Counted from the stretch's first letter, positions 51,216 to 60,029 are shown. The stretch is DNA of 64,000 bases from Dyadobacter sp. 676 (GCF_040448675.1 NZ_CP159289.1:3311001-3375000), one strand, 5' to 3'. Made by a program: numbers and translations. The notes: generated by a model from the letters alone, not told the origin.

Positions 51216-52391
51216 CTAAAGGGGGCTCCACCTGGATTTTGTTTTTTCGGGTTGCACGGGTGGCTCGTGCACCGGGCTTTCGATAATGAAGACTTGTTGT
51301 CCTTTTCTTTTTCCGATGAATTCGAGCTGGCTGAGTTTCAGGAACAGGGCCGTCCACATGGTGTAAAAATCATCGATAATCCGCAGGCAAGGCAACATGT
51401 CATTATGGTTATATGGTGCCTGGATCACGGCTATCAGTTGCTTTTCGATGCTCCCGGGCGAATCGTCGGCCCATTCGCCGAGGTAGCCGAGCAGCTCTTC
51501 CTTTTCCCGGTCGGTCAGGCATTCCATCGAAACGCGGATCGCCTGCGCAATCTGGCTCATCGACGTTACCATCTGTATGGGCGGCTCGAAAGGGGCCATC
51601 CGTTGGAAACCGATACCGACTATCGTCATCGTTGTCACCAGTCTTTCCACCAGCAATTGTACGCTATCGGAAAGCGCGCTTTTCTGGCTTTTCGTCTTGA
51701 TCTTTTGCAGGATACGGAACGAGCACGTTTCGATATCGTTCAGATATCCGGCCCACCGGCTGTGCCATTCGCGCAGGTTTTTGTGGCTGCGTACCGCGCG
51801 GCTGGCCGGCACGAAATCGTGCATTACACGCAACTCGGAGTTGCTGTAAGCGAGCTTGCCGATGATCAGCGCCGGTCCGCCCCATTGGCCGGTATTGATG
51901 AATTCCGAAGGCACGAGGCTTACGCGGTACAGCGGGAGCGTATAAGGGTGCCGCACCGGAATTTCCGACTCGGAGGGCGTGCCCGCTGGTTGCCTTTCGA
52001 ACATGCCTACTCCGAGTACAACGTATATCTCGATATGCTGTGCCATCGGAAGCCGGTATTGCTCCATTATTCCGGCCAGCGATGTGTCCAGTTTCAGTTC
52101 GTCGGGTTCTTCTACTTCCAGCAGGCTTCCATCTGGCGTGATTGCCCGGCAGCGGTTCACTCTGATCCTGATCTGATTTCCCGCGTCGCCCAGGACCTGC
52201 ATTTCCAGCGGATCGGTCCCTTCTTCCGGAAACAACAAACCGTAGTTCAGCGGCGCTGACAATGCGGCCCCGGCGCGTCGAACCTGATCGGTGTGGTAAT
52301 GATCTGTTTCGATAAAATGTTGTCGAGAGATTTTCATCCCGTCGACCCAGTTGACGGCCATGCGACGGATATCTGCCATACCAGTTTGCAA
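51216..52391 (-). CDS. tssK: T6SS baseplate protein TssK
   Basis: 391 residues. TssK signature near the start: AVNWVDGMKISRQHFIETDHY, then LNYGLLFPEEGTDPLEM, VNRCRAITPDGSLLEVEEPDE, and a C-terminal domain with LDDFYTMWTALFLKLSQLEFIGKRKG-type ending (given as CLRIIDDFYTMWTALF). Trimeric adaptor linking the baseplate wedges to the membrane complex. Starts 7 bp after the LuxR-type HTH gene, so the two are one transcript and this is the first structural gene of the main leftward operon. Confidence 0.92.
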   Translation of the reverse strand: MQTGMADIRRMAVNWVDGMKISRQHFIETDHYHTDQVRRAGAALSAPLNYGLLFPEEGTDPLEMQVLGDAGNQIRIRVNRCRAITPDGSLLEVEEPDELKLDTSLAGIMEQYRLPMAQHIEIYVVLGVGMFERQPAGTPSESEIPVRHPYTLPLYRVSLVPSEFINTGQWGGPALIIGKLAYSNSELRVMHDFVPASRAVRSHKNLREWHSRWAGYLNDIETCSFRILQKIKTKSQKSALSDSVQLLVERLVTTMTIVGIGFQRMAPFEPPIQMVTSMSQIAQAIRVSMECLTDREKEELLGYLGEWADDSPGSIEKQLIAVIQAPYNHNDMLPCLRIIDDFYTMWTALFLKLSQLEFIGKRKGQQVFIIESPVHEPPVQPEKTKSRWSPL

Positions 52392-52398
52392 TTAAGTA

Positions 52399-52581
52399 TT
52401 ACAATTTCATGGCTGCTTTTACCAGCCCTATCACCGAGCGTACACCGAATTTCCTGAACAGGCTTCTGCGATAGGCTTCCACCGTCGAAATGCTCACTTG
52501 CAGCTTTTCGGCGATCTCCTTGGAGCTCAGTTCGTCCATGATCAGATCCAGGATTTCCTTTTCGCGCTTTGTCAGTTCCAT
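52399..52581 (-). CDS. Stand-alone LuxR-type HTH regulator
   Basis: 60 residues consisting almost only of a GerE/LuxR four-helix DNA-binding domain: LTKREKEILDLIMDELSSKEIAEKLQVSISTVEAYRRSLF (in parts: TKREKEILDLIMDELSSKEI, STVEAYRRSLFRKFGVRS). There is no sensor or receiver domain. Seven bp upstream of tssK and transcribed with it. The same HTH is found at the C-terminus of the 216-residue regulator next door (52729-53379): the KTVETHRRNLFQKLGVRN and STVEAYRRSLFRKFGVRS segments align. Small stand-alone LuxR proteins often activate or compete at shared sites; this one is a likely local T6SS regulator. Confidence 0.85.
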   Translation of the reverse strand: MELTKREKEILDLIMDELSSKEIAEKLQVSISTVEAYRRSLFRKFGVRSVIGLVKAAMKL

Positions 52582-52636
52582 AATTAAAACACTTAGACAA
52601 AGTTGTCGCGGCGCGGGCGCTATTTCAATCGGCGGA

Positions 52637-52696
52637 TACCCTGAATTTTCGGAATTTTTACCCTGATTTTTCTAATGGTTCCTGACAGTTTTTCCT
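52637..52696. promoter_or_regulatory. Direct repeats upstream of the LuxR-tssK operon
   Basis: TACCCTGAATTTTC (52637-52650) and TACCCTGATTTTTC (52659-52672) are 13/14 identical and 22 bp apart start to start; a third, looser copy CCTGACAGTTTTTC is at 52681-52694. GTTTTTCCT (52688-52696) recurs as its reverse complement at 53458-53466 upstream of the second regulator. Candidate operator. Confidence 0.4.
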
Positions 52697-52728
52697 AAGG
52701 GTTTTCCACTATAAAACCAATGAAGGGG

Positions 52729-53379
52729 TTACACTACGCCCATACGGACGGCTATTTTGGTAAGGCCAACCGAGTTGCGGACGCCGAGTTTCTGAAAGAG
52801 GTTCCGGCGGTGTGTTTCTACGGTTTTGTCGCTGATACAGAGCTCGCTGGCGATCTTGTTGGTAGAGTATTCGCTTGCTACGAGGCGGAGGATTTCGACT
52901 TCCCGTTTGCTTAAAAAATCGCGTGTTGACGGCGCGGGCTCCTGAATGTATTTATCCACGGACGACTCGGCCAGTTTGAGCATCACTTCCTGCCCGTAAT
53001 ACACTTTCCCGTCGGAGACGGCTTTGATAGCACGTTCCCATTCATCGAGCTCGGCTTCGAAAACAATGTAGCCGCTCACGCCCGAGCGTACCACCTCGCG
53101 TACCGATTCGCCCGACGGGCTCGGTGCCAGCAGCAGGAATTTCAGTTTTGGGTAGAGTTTTCTGATCTTTAAAATCTGGTCTGCCGTTTTCTCGGCGTGG
53201 TGGGCGAATACAACCACAATATCGATTTCCTTTAAGTAGGGCAACTGGGTGATTTGTTCGAGGTGGTTGCACTTACCAACCAGTTCAATGTAAGACCTCC
53301 TCCTCAGCCACTCCGCAACAGCCTCGCATTCTAATGGATGTGGATGAACGAGGCACGCATGTGTAATAGAATGTTCCAT
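52729..53379 (-). CDS. NarL-family regulator with degenerate receiver domain
   Basis: 216 residues: a receiver-like domain (about 5-125) and a LuxR-type HTH (about 150-216, STRDFLSKREVEILRLVASE, KIASELCISDKTVETHRRNLF). The receiver lacks all three usual phosphorylation residues: the acidic pair is His12-Pro13 (CLVHPHPLECE), the phosphoacceptor position is Phe 58 (IDIVVVFAHH), and the usual Lys position is Phe 107 (GYIVFEAE). It should therefore not be controlled by ordinary phosphotransfer. Upstream of the T6SS operon by 147 bp on the same strand; probable regulator of it. Confidence 0.85.
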   Translation of the reverse strand: MEHSITHACLVHPHPLECEAVAEWLRRRSYIELVGKCNHLEQITQLPYLKEIDIVVVFAHHAEKTADQILKIRKLYPKLKFLLLAPSPSGESVREVVRSGVSGYIVFEAELDEWERAIKAVSDGKVYYGQEVMLKLAESSVDKYIQEPAPSTRDFLSKREVEILRLVASEYSTNKIASELCISDKTVETHRRNLFQKLGVRNSVGLTKIAVRMGVV

Positions 53380-53444
53380 ACTTTTCGGGGTTGAGTACTA
53401 GAATTTACATGTCAAAATTAATCCTAAGCGACAGGTCCGGTCAA

Positions 53445-53472
53445 TACGGGAAAGTACAGGAAAAACCGGGTA
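53445..53472. promoter_or_regulatory. Decamer repeats upstream of the NarL-type gene
   Basis: TACGGGAAAG (53445-53454) and TACAGGAAAA (53455-53464) in tandem, then ACCGGGTA. The reverse complement of 53460-53472 reads TACCCGGTTTTTC, close to the TACCCTGATTTTTC repeats before the LuxR-type gene. The rest of the 236-bp gap (53380-53615) shows nothing clear. Confidence 0.3.
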
Positions 53473-53615
53473 AGATTACCTGGTTTCGTAAATGGTTGAA
53501 AATAAGCGATTTTTAGTTAAAATCCTGAGCAATCGCCGGTGATTGTTCAAATCCAAGGCAAACCCTTACTGGTTTTCACTGACCGTACACATTATACGTC
53601 GGAATATTCCTCCGG

Positions 53616-54734
53616 TTATTCCTTGACGCGGCCGTACTTGCGCATGATCTCCATTACCTTATCCCTGGGCAGTTCTTCTGCTTTGTGCCCCTGAGTGCCT
53701 TCGGAAGTCCGGGCCATAAAAAGCGAATTGATAATGGCTTCCTCGGTAGCTTCTATCGCCGCCATGAAGATCGGCGATACATAATCGTTATGCAGGTAAG
53801 CGGCGCTAAATACCGGTTCCGCGGTTTCATGCAAAACCTTGTTGGCTGTCGAGAAGGCGATCACATAGTCGCCGCTGCCGTTGGCCGCAATGCCGCCCGT
53901 TTGGGCCATGCCGAGCATAACCCGTTTGGCCAGCCGTTTCAGATTGCGCGCGTCGAGGGGCGCATCGGTGGCCAGGACCATCATACACGAGCCGTCCGAC
54001 GATTTATCGAGCGATTCTTTGAACGCATATTTGCCCAGCTCCTGCCCCACAGGTACCCCGTTAATTTTCAGGACGCCGCCAAAATTGGTTTGTACCAAAA
54101 CACCCACCGTGTAATTACCCAGTTTTTCAGGCAGTTTCCTTGATGCAGTGCCAATGCCACCTTTCCATCCGAAGCAAACCGTTCCGTTGCCCGCGCCTGC
54201 ATTCCCTTCCGCAACAGGGCCGCTCTCTGCCTGTGCCAGGGCATTCAACACGTGATCCTTGCGCACGTGCCGTCCCCTGATGTCGTTCAGGAAGCCGTCG
54301 TTGGTTTCACCGATAACCGGGTTTACCGATTTTACATTCTCGTTGCCTTTCTGGGCAAGCGTCCAGTCGATTACCGCGTCGGCCGCCGTCGGAACGCTTA
54401 GCGTGTTGGTCAAAACAATGGGGGACTCGATGGTTCCAAGTTCTTCAACCTGGGAATAGCCCGTCATTTTGCCAAATCCATTGCCTATGTACATCGCAGC
54501 CTGGACCTTTTGCTGGAAAATATTGCCGTCATGCGGCAGGATGGCCGTTACGCCGGTGCGTACGTCGGCGCCTTCCGTGAGCGTCACCTGGCCCACCTTG
54601 ACGCCGGGCACATCTGTGATCGCATTCAACGCGCCGGTGGGTAGCACGCCGATTTTGATGCCCAGTTCACGCGGGCGTTTCTGGGCGGCAAGGGTAAGCG
54701 GCAGCAGGAGCAGGAGTGACAGCAGGTTCTTCAT
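53616..54734 (-). CDS. P1-family (DmpA-like) aminopeptidase
   Basis: 372 residues with a signal peptide (about 1-17). Family segments: LPTGALNAITDVPGVKVGQVTL, TGVTAILPHDGNIF, GTIESPIVLTNTLSVPTAADAV, NDGFLNDIRGRHV, and the autoprocessing/catalytic Ser in KSSDGSCMMVLATDAPL. Members are N-terminal-nucleophile hydrolases that cleave themselves before this Ser and release D- or L-amino acids or act on beta-peptides. Export to the periplasm is predicted. Single gene; no operon partner. Confidence 0.9.
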   Translation of the reverse strand: MKNLLSLLLLLPLTLAAQKRPRELGIKIGVLPTGALNAITDVPGVKVGQVTLTEGADVRTGVTAILPHDGNIFQQKVQAAMYIGNGFGKMTGYSQVEELGTIESPIVLTNTLSVPTAADAVIDWTLAQKGNENVKSVNPVIGETNDGFLNDIRGRHVRKDHVLNALAQAESGPVAEGNAGAGNGTVCFGWKGGIGTASRKLPEKLGNYTVGVLVQTNFGGVLKINGVPVGQELGKYAFKESLDKSSDGSCMMVLATDAPLDARNLKRLAKRVMLGMAQTGGIAANGSGDYVIAFSTANKVLHETAEPVFSAAYLHNDYVSPIFMAAIEATEEAIINSLFMARTSEGTQGHKAEELPRDKVMEIMRKYGRVKE

Positions 54735-54823
54735 AGGCTGGTTCGATTATGAATGAAATATAACAAAAAATCCACTGGGGACCGGGGTCCGCCAGTGGAT
54801 ACATTTGCTGTTGAAGTGTAATC

Positions 54824-55747
54824 TTAATCGTCGTCCGGGCGTGCCTTTTCCGGATCGATCACCGTTTCCTTGCGGCTAACCGCCGACATGCTGAAAAAGC
54901 CCAGCGCTTTCGGGCCCTTCGGATCGACATTGATGATATTTGACCTTACGTTAGCAATGGGAGTAGCAAACAATCCGCCATTCGTACCTTGCTCGTTTAC
55001 CTGTTTCAGGAACTCGAATGCCTCATAGGTAATGCTGTGCAGCTCCACGCCTATTTGTGCCCCTGCCGAGTATAACGAGTCGGTAGTGATCGATTCACGT
55101 AATGGCAGGATGAATATCAGCCCGTCCGAAGGCGCGCCGGCACCGAATGCAGCGTCGTAGGCAATGGAAATGTTGGCAGCCTTGTCCACCACCGCTTTGC
55201 CGCGAATCACCGGTTTGATCCAATATGTGTCGCCTACACCTTCGAGATCCCGGGCGTAGAATGACGCCACAAAACCTTCGCGAGGGCCCTTATCGGGTTC
55301 AAACGGCCATTTTTCGTGCCGGTATACCACAGAATCCACGGTTGGAACGCGTTTCAGCTCTGATTGGGCAATGAAAGTATCCGTGCCGTTCACGACTTTG
55401 AGCGAGTAGGTGCGGCCTACATGCCCAAGCGTGTCGGCCGTGGTTTTCCCCCAGGTGTATTTGCCGTCGCCGTCGGCGTCTTCGAATTTGTAGACTTTAC
55501 CTTTATCGTCGGTAACAGTTACCGTGGCGCCCAGCACAGGTTTGGGTGGGTTGTTATCGAAGTAGGCTTGCGACCATGTCAATTTGATGGCCTGCTCGCC
55601 GGGCTGGTTGGTAAGCCAGGCATCAACTACGAGTTGAGAAGGGCCGTTCGCCGTATCGAGATCGATCACATCCTCGCAGCTTGTCAGGGACATCAATGCA
55701 AGCGCGAACAGTGCAGGGTATTTGATATATTTTAATGTTTTCATCAT
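54824..55747 (-). CDS. DUF4249 lipoprotein, partner of TonB-dependent receptor
   Basis: 307 residues with a lipobox (LTSC, Cys near residue 24) and a DUF4249-type body: CEDVIDLDTANGPSQLVVDAWLTNQPG, PVLGATVTVTDDKGKVYKFED and QSELKRVPTVDSVVY. The family is always found next to a TonB-dependent receptor and is thought to sit on it as a surface lipoprotein. Start could be either of two adjacent Met codons. It lies 35 bp after the receptor gene. Confidence 0.88.
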   Translation of the reverse strand: MMKTLKYIKYPALFALALMSLTSCEDVIDLDTANGPSQLVVDAWLTNQPGEQAIKLTWSQAYFDNNPPKPVLGATVTVTDDKGKVYKFEDADGDGKYTWGKTTADTLGHVGRTYSLKVVNGTDTFIAQSELKRVPTVDSVVYRHEKWPFEPDKGPREGFVASFYARDLEGVGDTYWIKPVIRGKAVVDKAANISIAYDAAFGAGAPSDGLIFILPLRESITTDSLYSAGAQIGVELHSITYEAFEFLKQVNEQGTNGGLFATPIANVRSNIINVDPKGPKALGFFSMSAVSRKETVIDPEKARPDDD

Positions 55748-55782
55748 TTCAGTTTTTCTGGCGTGATTTCAGTTTGCTGGTG

Positions 55783-58146
55783 TCAGAATTTGAAGTTGTA
55801 GGTCACGGAAGGAATGAAGTTCCCGATCACAGAATAACGCACGGCTTCTGTTTTAAGCGGGTTATCTTCGTTAACTCTCGTGTAGACAGAGAACGGGTTG
55901 CGGCGGTTGTAAACATTATATACCGAGAATACCCATTCGCCCTCGCCTACTTTAAACAATTTCTTCTTCGCTTTCAAAGTCGCTGCCAAATCCAGGCGGT
56001 GGTAAGACGGAATGCGGCTGTTGTTGCGCAGGCCATTGTAATTGTTTCCAATCTCGAAGCCGCCGGTGCTATAACGGTTGGTCGGGAAAGTGGCTGGCGT
56101 GCCGCTCTGGATCGTGAAGTTCGACGACAGGGACAACCGCTTGTTTAGTTCGTAAATGGCTACTGCGGTAATGTTATGCGGTTTGTCGAATCGGGCGGGG
56201 AACCAATCGTCATTATTAATAGATTCCACCAAACGCTCTGTTCTCGAAAGCGTGTAGCTTACCCAACCGGTCAGTCTGCCTTTGTTTTTCTTCACATAAA
56301 ATTCCGCTCCGTAAGCGCGACCTTTGCCGAACAGCAGGTCGCCCGTGAAATATTCGTTCAGCAGCAGGTCGGACGCCGGTACATAGTCTATCTGGTTGTA
56401 CAGTTTTTTGTAATACACCTCCACCGAAGCTTCGTAGGTATTATCCTGGAAGTTCTGGAACCAGCCTAATGCGACCTGGTCGGCCTTTTCCGGCTTGATA
56501 TTAATGCCGCTCAACGTCCAGACGTCGAGTGGTGAACTGGCCGCCGTGTTCGAAAGCAAATGCAGGTATTGCGAAGTGCGGTTATAGCTGGCCTTGATGG
56601 ACGTGCTGCTGGTAATACCGATGTTCAACGCAGCGCGCGGTTCCAGGTTACCGTAGCTTTTGATCACATCACCTCTTTTATATTCGGTCCCCGGGAAAAT
56701 CGGTTCTTTACGTATGCCTTTGCCCTTATCGGCATACTCGTATTCGGTTGCAGGGCCGAGGCTGCGGAAATAGGAGTAACGAACGCCATATTGCAAAGAA
56801 ATGCGGTCGCCGAATTTCAGTTCATTGCCTACATATAATGCGGATTCATCGGCATAGCGCGGTTCCAGGCTGATGTCTTGCATATCGCCTTCGGAAACGA
56901 ACGTCGCTTTGCCCGGGCGGGTATCATAATAAATATATTGGCCACCGAATGTCAGCTGATTGTTGGGTGTAATGTAAAACGTAAAATCAGGTTTGATACT
57001 GGTGCTGATGATCTTCGATTTCCAGTCGAACCGGTCTTTGGCGTCGGGTTTGTTCTGGTTCTGGCCCAGGTTATAGTCGTAGTTGCTGTAATAACCGGTC
57101 AGGTTCATGAACAATTTGTTGGAGAAAATGTGGTTCCAGCGCGCAGTAGCCGTTGCGTTACCCCAGCCAAAGCCGAAATCGCCGCCGCCGAACACGTCTT
57201 TTCCAAAATATCCCGAGGCATAAAAGGTATCTTTGTTACCCAATTGATAATTCACTTTCGCCGTCAGGTCGTAGAAGTAGAATTTGGAATCCTTCAAATC
57301 GGAGTTCAAAAATGGCTTCGCCAGAATATCGATGTACGAACGACGACCGGCCACGATAAACGAACCTTTTCCTTTTGCAAAAGGCTGTTCGTAAGTCAGG
57401 CGGGAGAAGATGGAACCGATACCGCCATTGATCTCACGCTTTTTGGCATTGCCTTCCTTCATACGAACGTCCAGGATCGACGAAATGCGGCCGCCGTACT
57501 GGGCCGGGATACCGCCCTTGATCAGTTTCACATCCTTCACGGCATCCGGGTTGAATACCGAGAAAAACCCGAACAAGTGCGAGGAGTTGTAAACCGGGGC
57601 TTCATCGAGCAACACCAGGTTTTGCGAAACGTCCCCGCCGCGCACATTGAAACCCGAAGCACCTTCACCGACGGTCGTTACGCCCGGAAGCAGTTGAATG
57701 CTACGGATCAGGTCCACCTCTCCGAGCAATGCGGGCATTTTGCGGATGGTTTTCATTTCGACCTTATTGACCGACATTTCGATGCTGCGGACGTTCTCGT
57801 CCTCTTTCTGCGTCGAAATGGTCACCTCCGCGAGCTGGTTGCTTTCGTCGGACATTTCGATGCTGACGGTCTTATCGCCGTCCAGCGTCACTTCGCGCGT
57901 CACTTTCTGGTAACCGATGTAGGAAAATACAAGCGTGTATTTGCCGTCGGGGAGGGTTAGTGAATAGAAACCGTAAGGGTTGGTTACGACGCCGGTTTCG
58001 GCTTCGCGCACGTACACCGAGACGCCGATAAGCCCCTCGCCATTCGAGTTGTCTTTCACGTAACCGCTCACCGAATGCCGGTTCTGGGCGAGGGCCGGCA
58101 GGCTGATCAAGGCTAATAGAAGGCATTTGAGTATGCTGTTTTTCAT
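55783..58146 (-). CDS. TonB-dependent outer-membrane receptor
   Basis: 787 residues from the Met at 58146, which opens a signal peptide (MKNSILKCLLLALISLPALA); the ORF could start earlier at 58203 but that would bury the signal. Order: signal (1-21), carboxypeptidase-regulatory-like domain (about 24-105, VSGYVKDNSNGEGLIGVSVY), plug (about 115-240, with GVTTVGEGASGFNVRGGDVSQN and VKLIKGGIPAQYGGR), and a 22-stranded barrel ending in VTYNFKF. It imports a ligand using TonB energy; the ligand is unknown. Paired with the DUF4249 lipoprotein. Confidence 0.92.
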   Translation of the reverse strand: MKNSILKCLLLALISLPALAQNRHSVSGYVKDNSNGEGLIGVSVYVREAETGVVTNPYGFYSLTLPDGKYTLVFSYIGYQKVTREVTLDGDKTVSIEMSDESNQLAEVTISTQKEDENVRSIEMSVNKVEMKTIRKMPALLGEVDLIRSIQLLPGVTTVGEGASGFNVRGGDVSQNLVLLDEAPVYNSSHLFGFFSVFNPDAVKDVKLIKGGIPAQYGGRISSILDVRMKEGNAKKREINGGIGSIFSRLTYEQPFAKGKGSFIVAGRRSYIDILAKPFLNSDLKDSKFYFYDLTAKVNYQLGNKDTFYASGYFGKDVFGGGDFGFGWGNATATARWNHIFSNKLFMNLTGYYSNYDYNLGQNQNKPDAKDRFDWKSKIISTSIKPDFTFYITPNNQLTFGGQYIYYDTRPGKATFVSEGDMQDISLEPRYADESALYVGNELKFGDRISLQYGVRYSYFRSLGPATEYEYADKGKGIRKEPIFPGTEYKRGDVIKSYGNLEPRAALNIGITSSTSIKASYNRTSQYLHLLSNTAASSPLDVWTLSGINIKPEKADQVALGWFQNFQDNTYEASVEVYYKKLYNQIDYVPASDLLLNEYFTGDLLFGKGRAYGAEFYVKKNKGRLTGWVSYTLSRTERLVESINNDDWFPARFDKPHNITAVAIYELNKRLSLSSNFTIQSGTPATFPTNRYSTGGFEIGNNYNGLRNNSRIPSYHRLDLAATLKAKKKLFKVGEGEWVFSVYNVYNRRNPFSVYTRVNEDNPLKTEAVRYSVIGNFIPSVTYNFKF

Positions 58147-58425
58147 GGACTGGAATTGGTTACTAACAAATTGGTTTGTGTTGCTGTCGAAGAAAGCATT
58201 CATTCCGTCAGACGATCAAATTGAATTTTTCCTTTTCCCCGTGACAACTCAGTGTGGATTTACCCCCTTTCAAATGCTGAAAAATATTTGGATAACTTTT
58301 TCAAAGGCCAACAAAGCACGTGTTAATCAGCCTAAAATGACAGCAAAAAATGATGAACTGACCAAAAAGCTGAATAAATGGCCGGAACACCGAAATAAAG
58401 AGGGTGATCGAATAATGGTATTATT

Positions 58426-58941
58426 TTAAGATATTTTTGATACGGCAGAAGTGTCGGTGCATTCTTCCAGGAGTTTTGAGGAAGTTTTCAGTAAAACCGG
58501 GTGGAGTAGATCGGGCGCGATTTCGGTGAGAGGGGCGAGTACAAAACGACGGTCCTGAATGCGCGGGTGTGGCAACGTAAGGCGTGCGCTGTCCATGACG
58601 ATGTCGTCGAAATAGAGTATGTCGATGTCGATCACCCGTGCGCCCCAGCGCTCGTAACGTACGCGCCCGAGGTCATGTTCGATGTTGAGGATGATCCTGA
58701 GCAAGTCCTCAGGCGGGAAGGAAGTGGAGATTTCGACGACCTGGTTCAGAAAAGCGGGCTGGTCCGTAATGCCCCAGGGCTCGGTTTCGTAGACCGCCGA
58801 TTGGGAAACCACGGGTCCGGCCTGCCGGGCAATGGCTTCGCGCGCAGCCGCGAGCACCTGCGTGCGATCGCCCAGGTTGGAGCCTAGTAACAGGAAGACG
58901 GGGCCGTTTGCCGCCATTGCATGACCGTTTTGAAATACCAA
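58426..58941 (-). CDS. folK: HPPK, 2-amino-4-hydroxy-6-hydroxymethyldihydropteridine diphosphokinase
   Basis: 171 residues. Motifs: FLLLGSNLGDRTQVLAAA, YETEPWGITDQPAFLNQVVEI, LLRIILNIEHDLGRVRYERWGARVIDIDILYFDD (in parts: EHDLGRVRYERWGARVIDID), LTLPHPRIQDRRFVLAPL. Transfers pyrophosphate from ATP in folate synthesis. Single gene; the 279-bp gap on its right (58147-58425) up to the receptor holds no clear promoter. Confidence 0.95.
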   Translation of the reverse strand: MVFQNGHAMAANGPVFLLLGSNLGDRTQVLAAAREAIARQAGPVVSQSAVYETEPWGITDQPAFLNQVVEISTSFPPEDLLRIILNIEHDLGRVRYERWGARVIDIDILYFDDIVMDSARLTLPHPRIQDRRFVLAPLTEIAPDLLHPVLLKTSSKLLEECTDTSAVSKIS

Positions 58942-59007
58942 TCCACGAAAAAAAGGACTTTCCGATCGGAGGAAAGTCCTTTTCCAATAAATTCGTAAAA
59001 TTCCTTT

Positions 59008-59247
59008 TTAGAACGTAAGCGTGCCTTTGTCGTAAGCTTTTTGTATAGTTGCTTCGATACCGTTTTTGTTGATGGTACGAAGGGCAGAAGCTGCTACTTT
59101 CAACGTAACCCACTCGCCTGAGGAAGGGAGGAAGAAACGTTTCTTTTGCAAATTCGGGTAGAATTTGCGTTTTGTTTTATTGTTAGCGTGGGAAACGTTA
59201 TTTCCGACGCGAGTTCTTTTACCTGTAATTTGACAAACCTTAGCCAT
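59008..59247 (-). CDS. rpmB: 50S ribosomal protein L28
   Basis: 79 residues from the Met at 59247 (MAKVCQITGKRTRVGNNVSHANN). L28 core: HANNKTKRKFYPNLQKKRFF and GEWVTLKVAASALRTINKNG. Large-subunit protein near the E site. In many Bacteroidota rpmB stands directly before rpmG-DUF4295; here it is 46 kb away. Longer in-frame start at 59346 is rejected as it adds non-conserved sequence. Confidence 0.96.
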   Translation of the reverse strand: MAKVCQITGKRTRVGNNVSHANNKTKRKFYPNLQKKRFFLPSSGEWVTLKVAASALRTINKNGIEATIQKAYDKGTLTF

Positions 59248-59339
59248 GACCTTACAATTTTTCCAAATGAGGGTGCAAAGATGCGTAATTAATTTTTGTT
59301 GAGCAAATAACGGCAAAATAAATTTTTGAAAAAATCCAT

Positions 59340-60029
59340 TTACCATCGCATCCGGAAGCCGACGCCATGCACGTTGTCGATGCGGATGTCGGGATCGCCC
59401 GAGAGGTATTTACGCAGCCGCGAGATAAATACATCCAGGCTTCTTCCCATAAAATAATCGTCGTCGCCCCATATTGCCTTCAGAAGCTCATCGCGGCGGA
59501 TCACCTGGTCGGTGCGTTCGGCCATGAATTTCAGGACTTCGGCTTCACGGAATGTAAGGCTCTGCGGTTTGCGGTCGAGAGTGAGTGTAAGTTTCTGAAA
59601 ATCAAATATATATTTGCCTATTTGCTTGCTGCCGGGTTTTACCGTCAATGGAGAATCCGCTTTGCTGCGGCGGAGAAAAACGTCGATACGCAGTTTCAAT
59701 TCCTCAATACTGAACGGCTTGGTAATGTAATCGTCGGCACCTAGTTTGAGGCCTTTGATCTTGTCTTCCTGCATCGAGCGGGCGGAAAGGAAGAGAATGG
59801 GTACATGGCTGTCGGCGCTACGGATCTTCTCGGCGAGCGTGAAACCGTCCATTTTGGGCAGCATAATATCCAGCACGCAAATGTCGAAATGCTCTTTGCC
59901 GAAAAAATCCAGCGCTTCGGCGCCGTCGGTGGCGTGAACGACTTCGTAATCGTATTCTTCGAGATTGTCTTTCGTGGCAAATGCAAGGTTAGGGTCGTCT
60001 TCGACGTACAGGATTCTCTTTTTCATCAA
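59340..60029 (-). CDS. OmpR-family response regulator
   Basis: 229 residues: receiver with acidic pair EDD (residues 9-11), phosphoacceptor Asp in CVLDIMLPKMDG (about 53), Thr/Lys in FLSARS and ITKPF; then a winged-helix domain (about 130-229) ending in LSGDPDIRIDNVHGVGFRM. Transcription factor of the OmpR/PhoB type. Its start overlaps the stop of the histidine kinase by 4 bp, so the two are translated together. Targets unknown. Confidence 0.92.
   Translation of the reverse strand: MMKKRILYVEDDPNLAFATKDNLEEYDYEVVHATDGAEALDFFGKEHFDICVLDIMLPKMDGFTLAEKIRSADSHVPILFLSARSMQEDKIKGLKLGADDYITKPFSIEELKLRIDVFLRRSKADSPLTVKPGSKQIGKYIFDFQKLTLTLDRKPQSLTFREAEVLKFMAERTDQVIRRDELLKAIWGDDDYFMGRSLDVFISRLRKYLSGDPDIRIDNVHGVGFRMRW

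Noticed and set aside
31489..53379. Reading the locus as an extracellular contractile injection system (eCIS/PVC-like)
   Set aside because: TssK, ClpV, TssF-G and TssN point to a T6SS; eCIS lacks ClpV and TssK.
31489..53379. Searching for TssJ, TssL and TssM
   Set aside because: No IcmF-size protein or matching domain was found; expected for subtype iii.
53540..53560. TTCAAATCC word resembling a tRNA T-loop
   Set aside because: No acceptor, D or anticodon stems can be formed around it; no tRNA gene was seen in the window.
56878..57960. 360-residue open frame on the plus strand opposite the TonB-dependent receptor
   Set aside because: Antisense shadow with no domain; the receptor on the other strand is complete and conserved.
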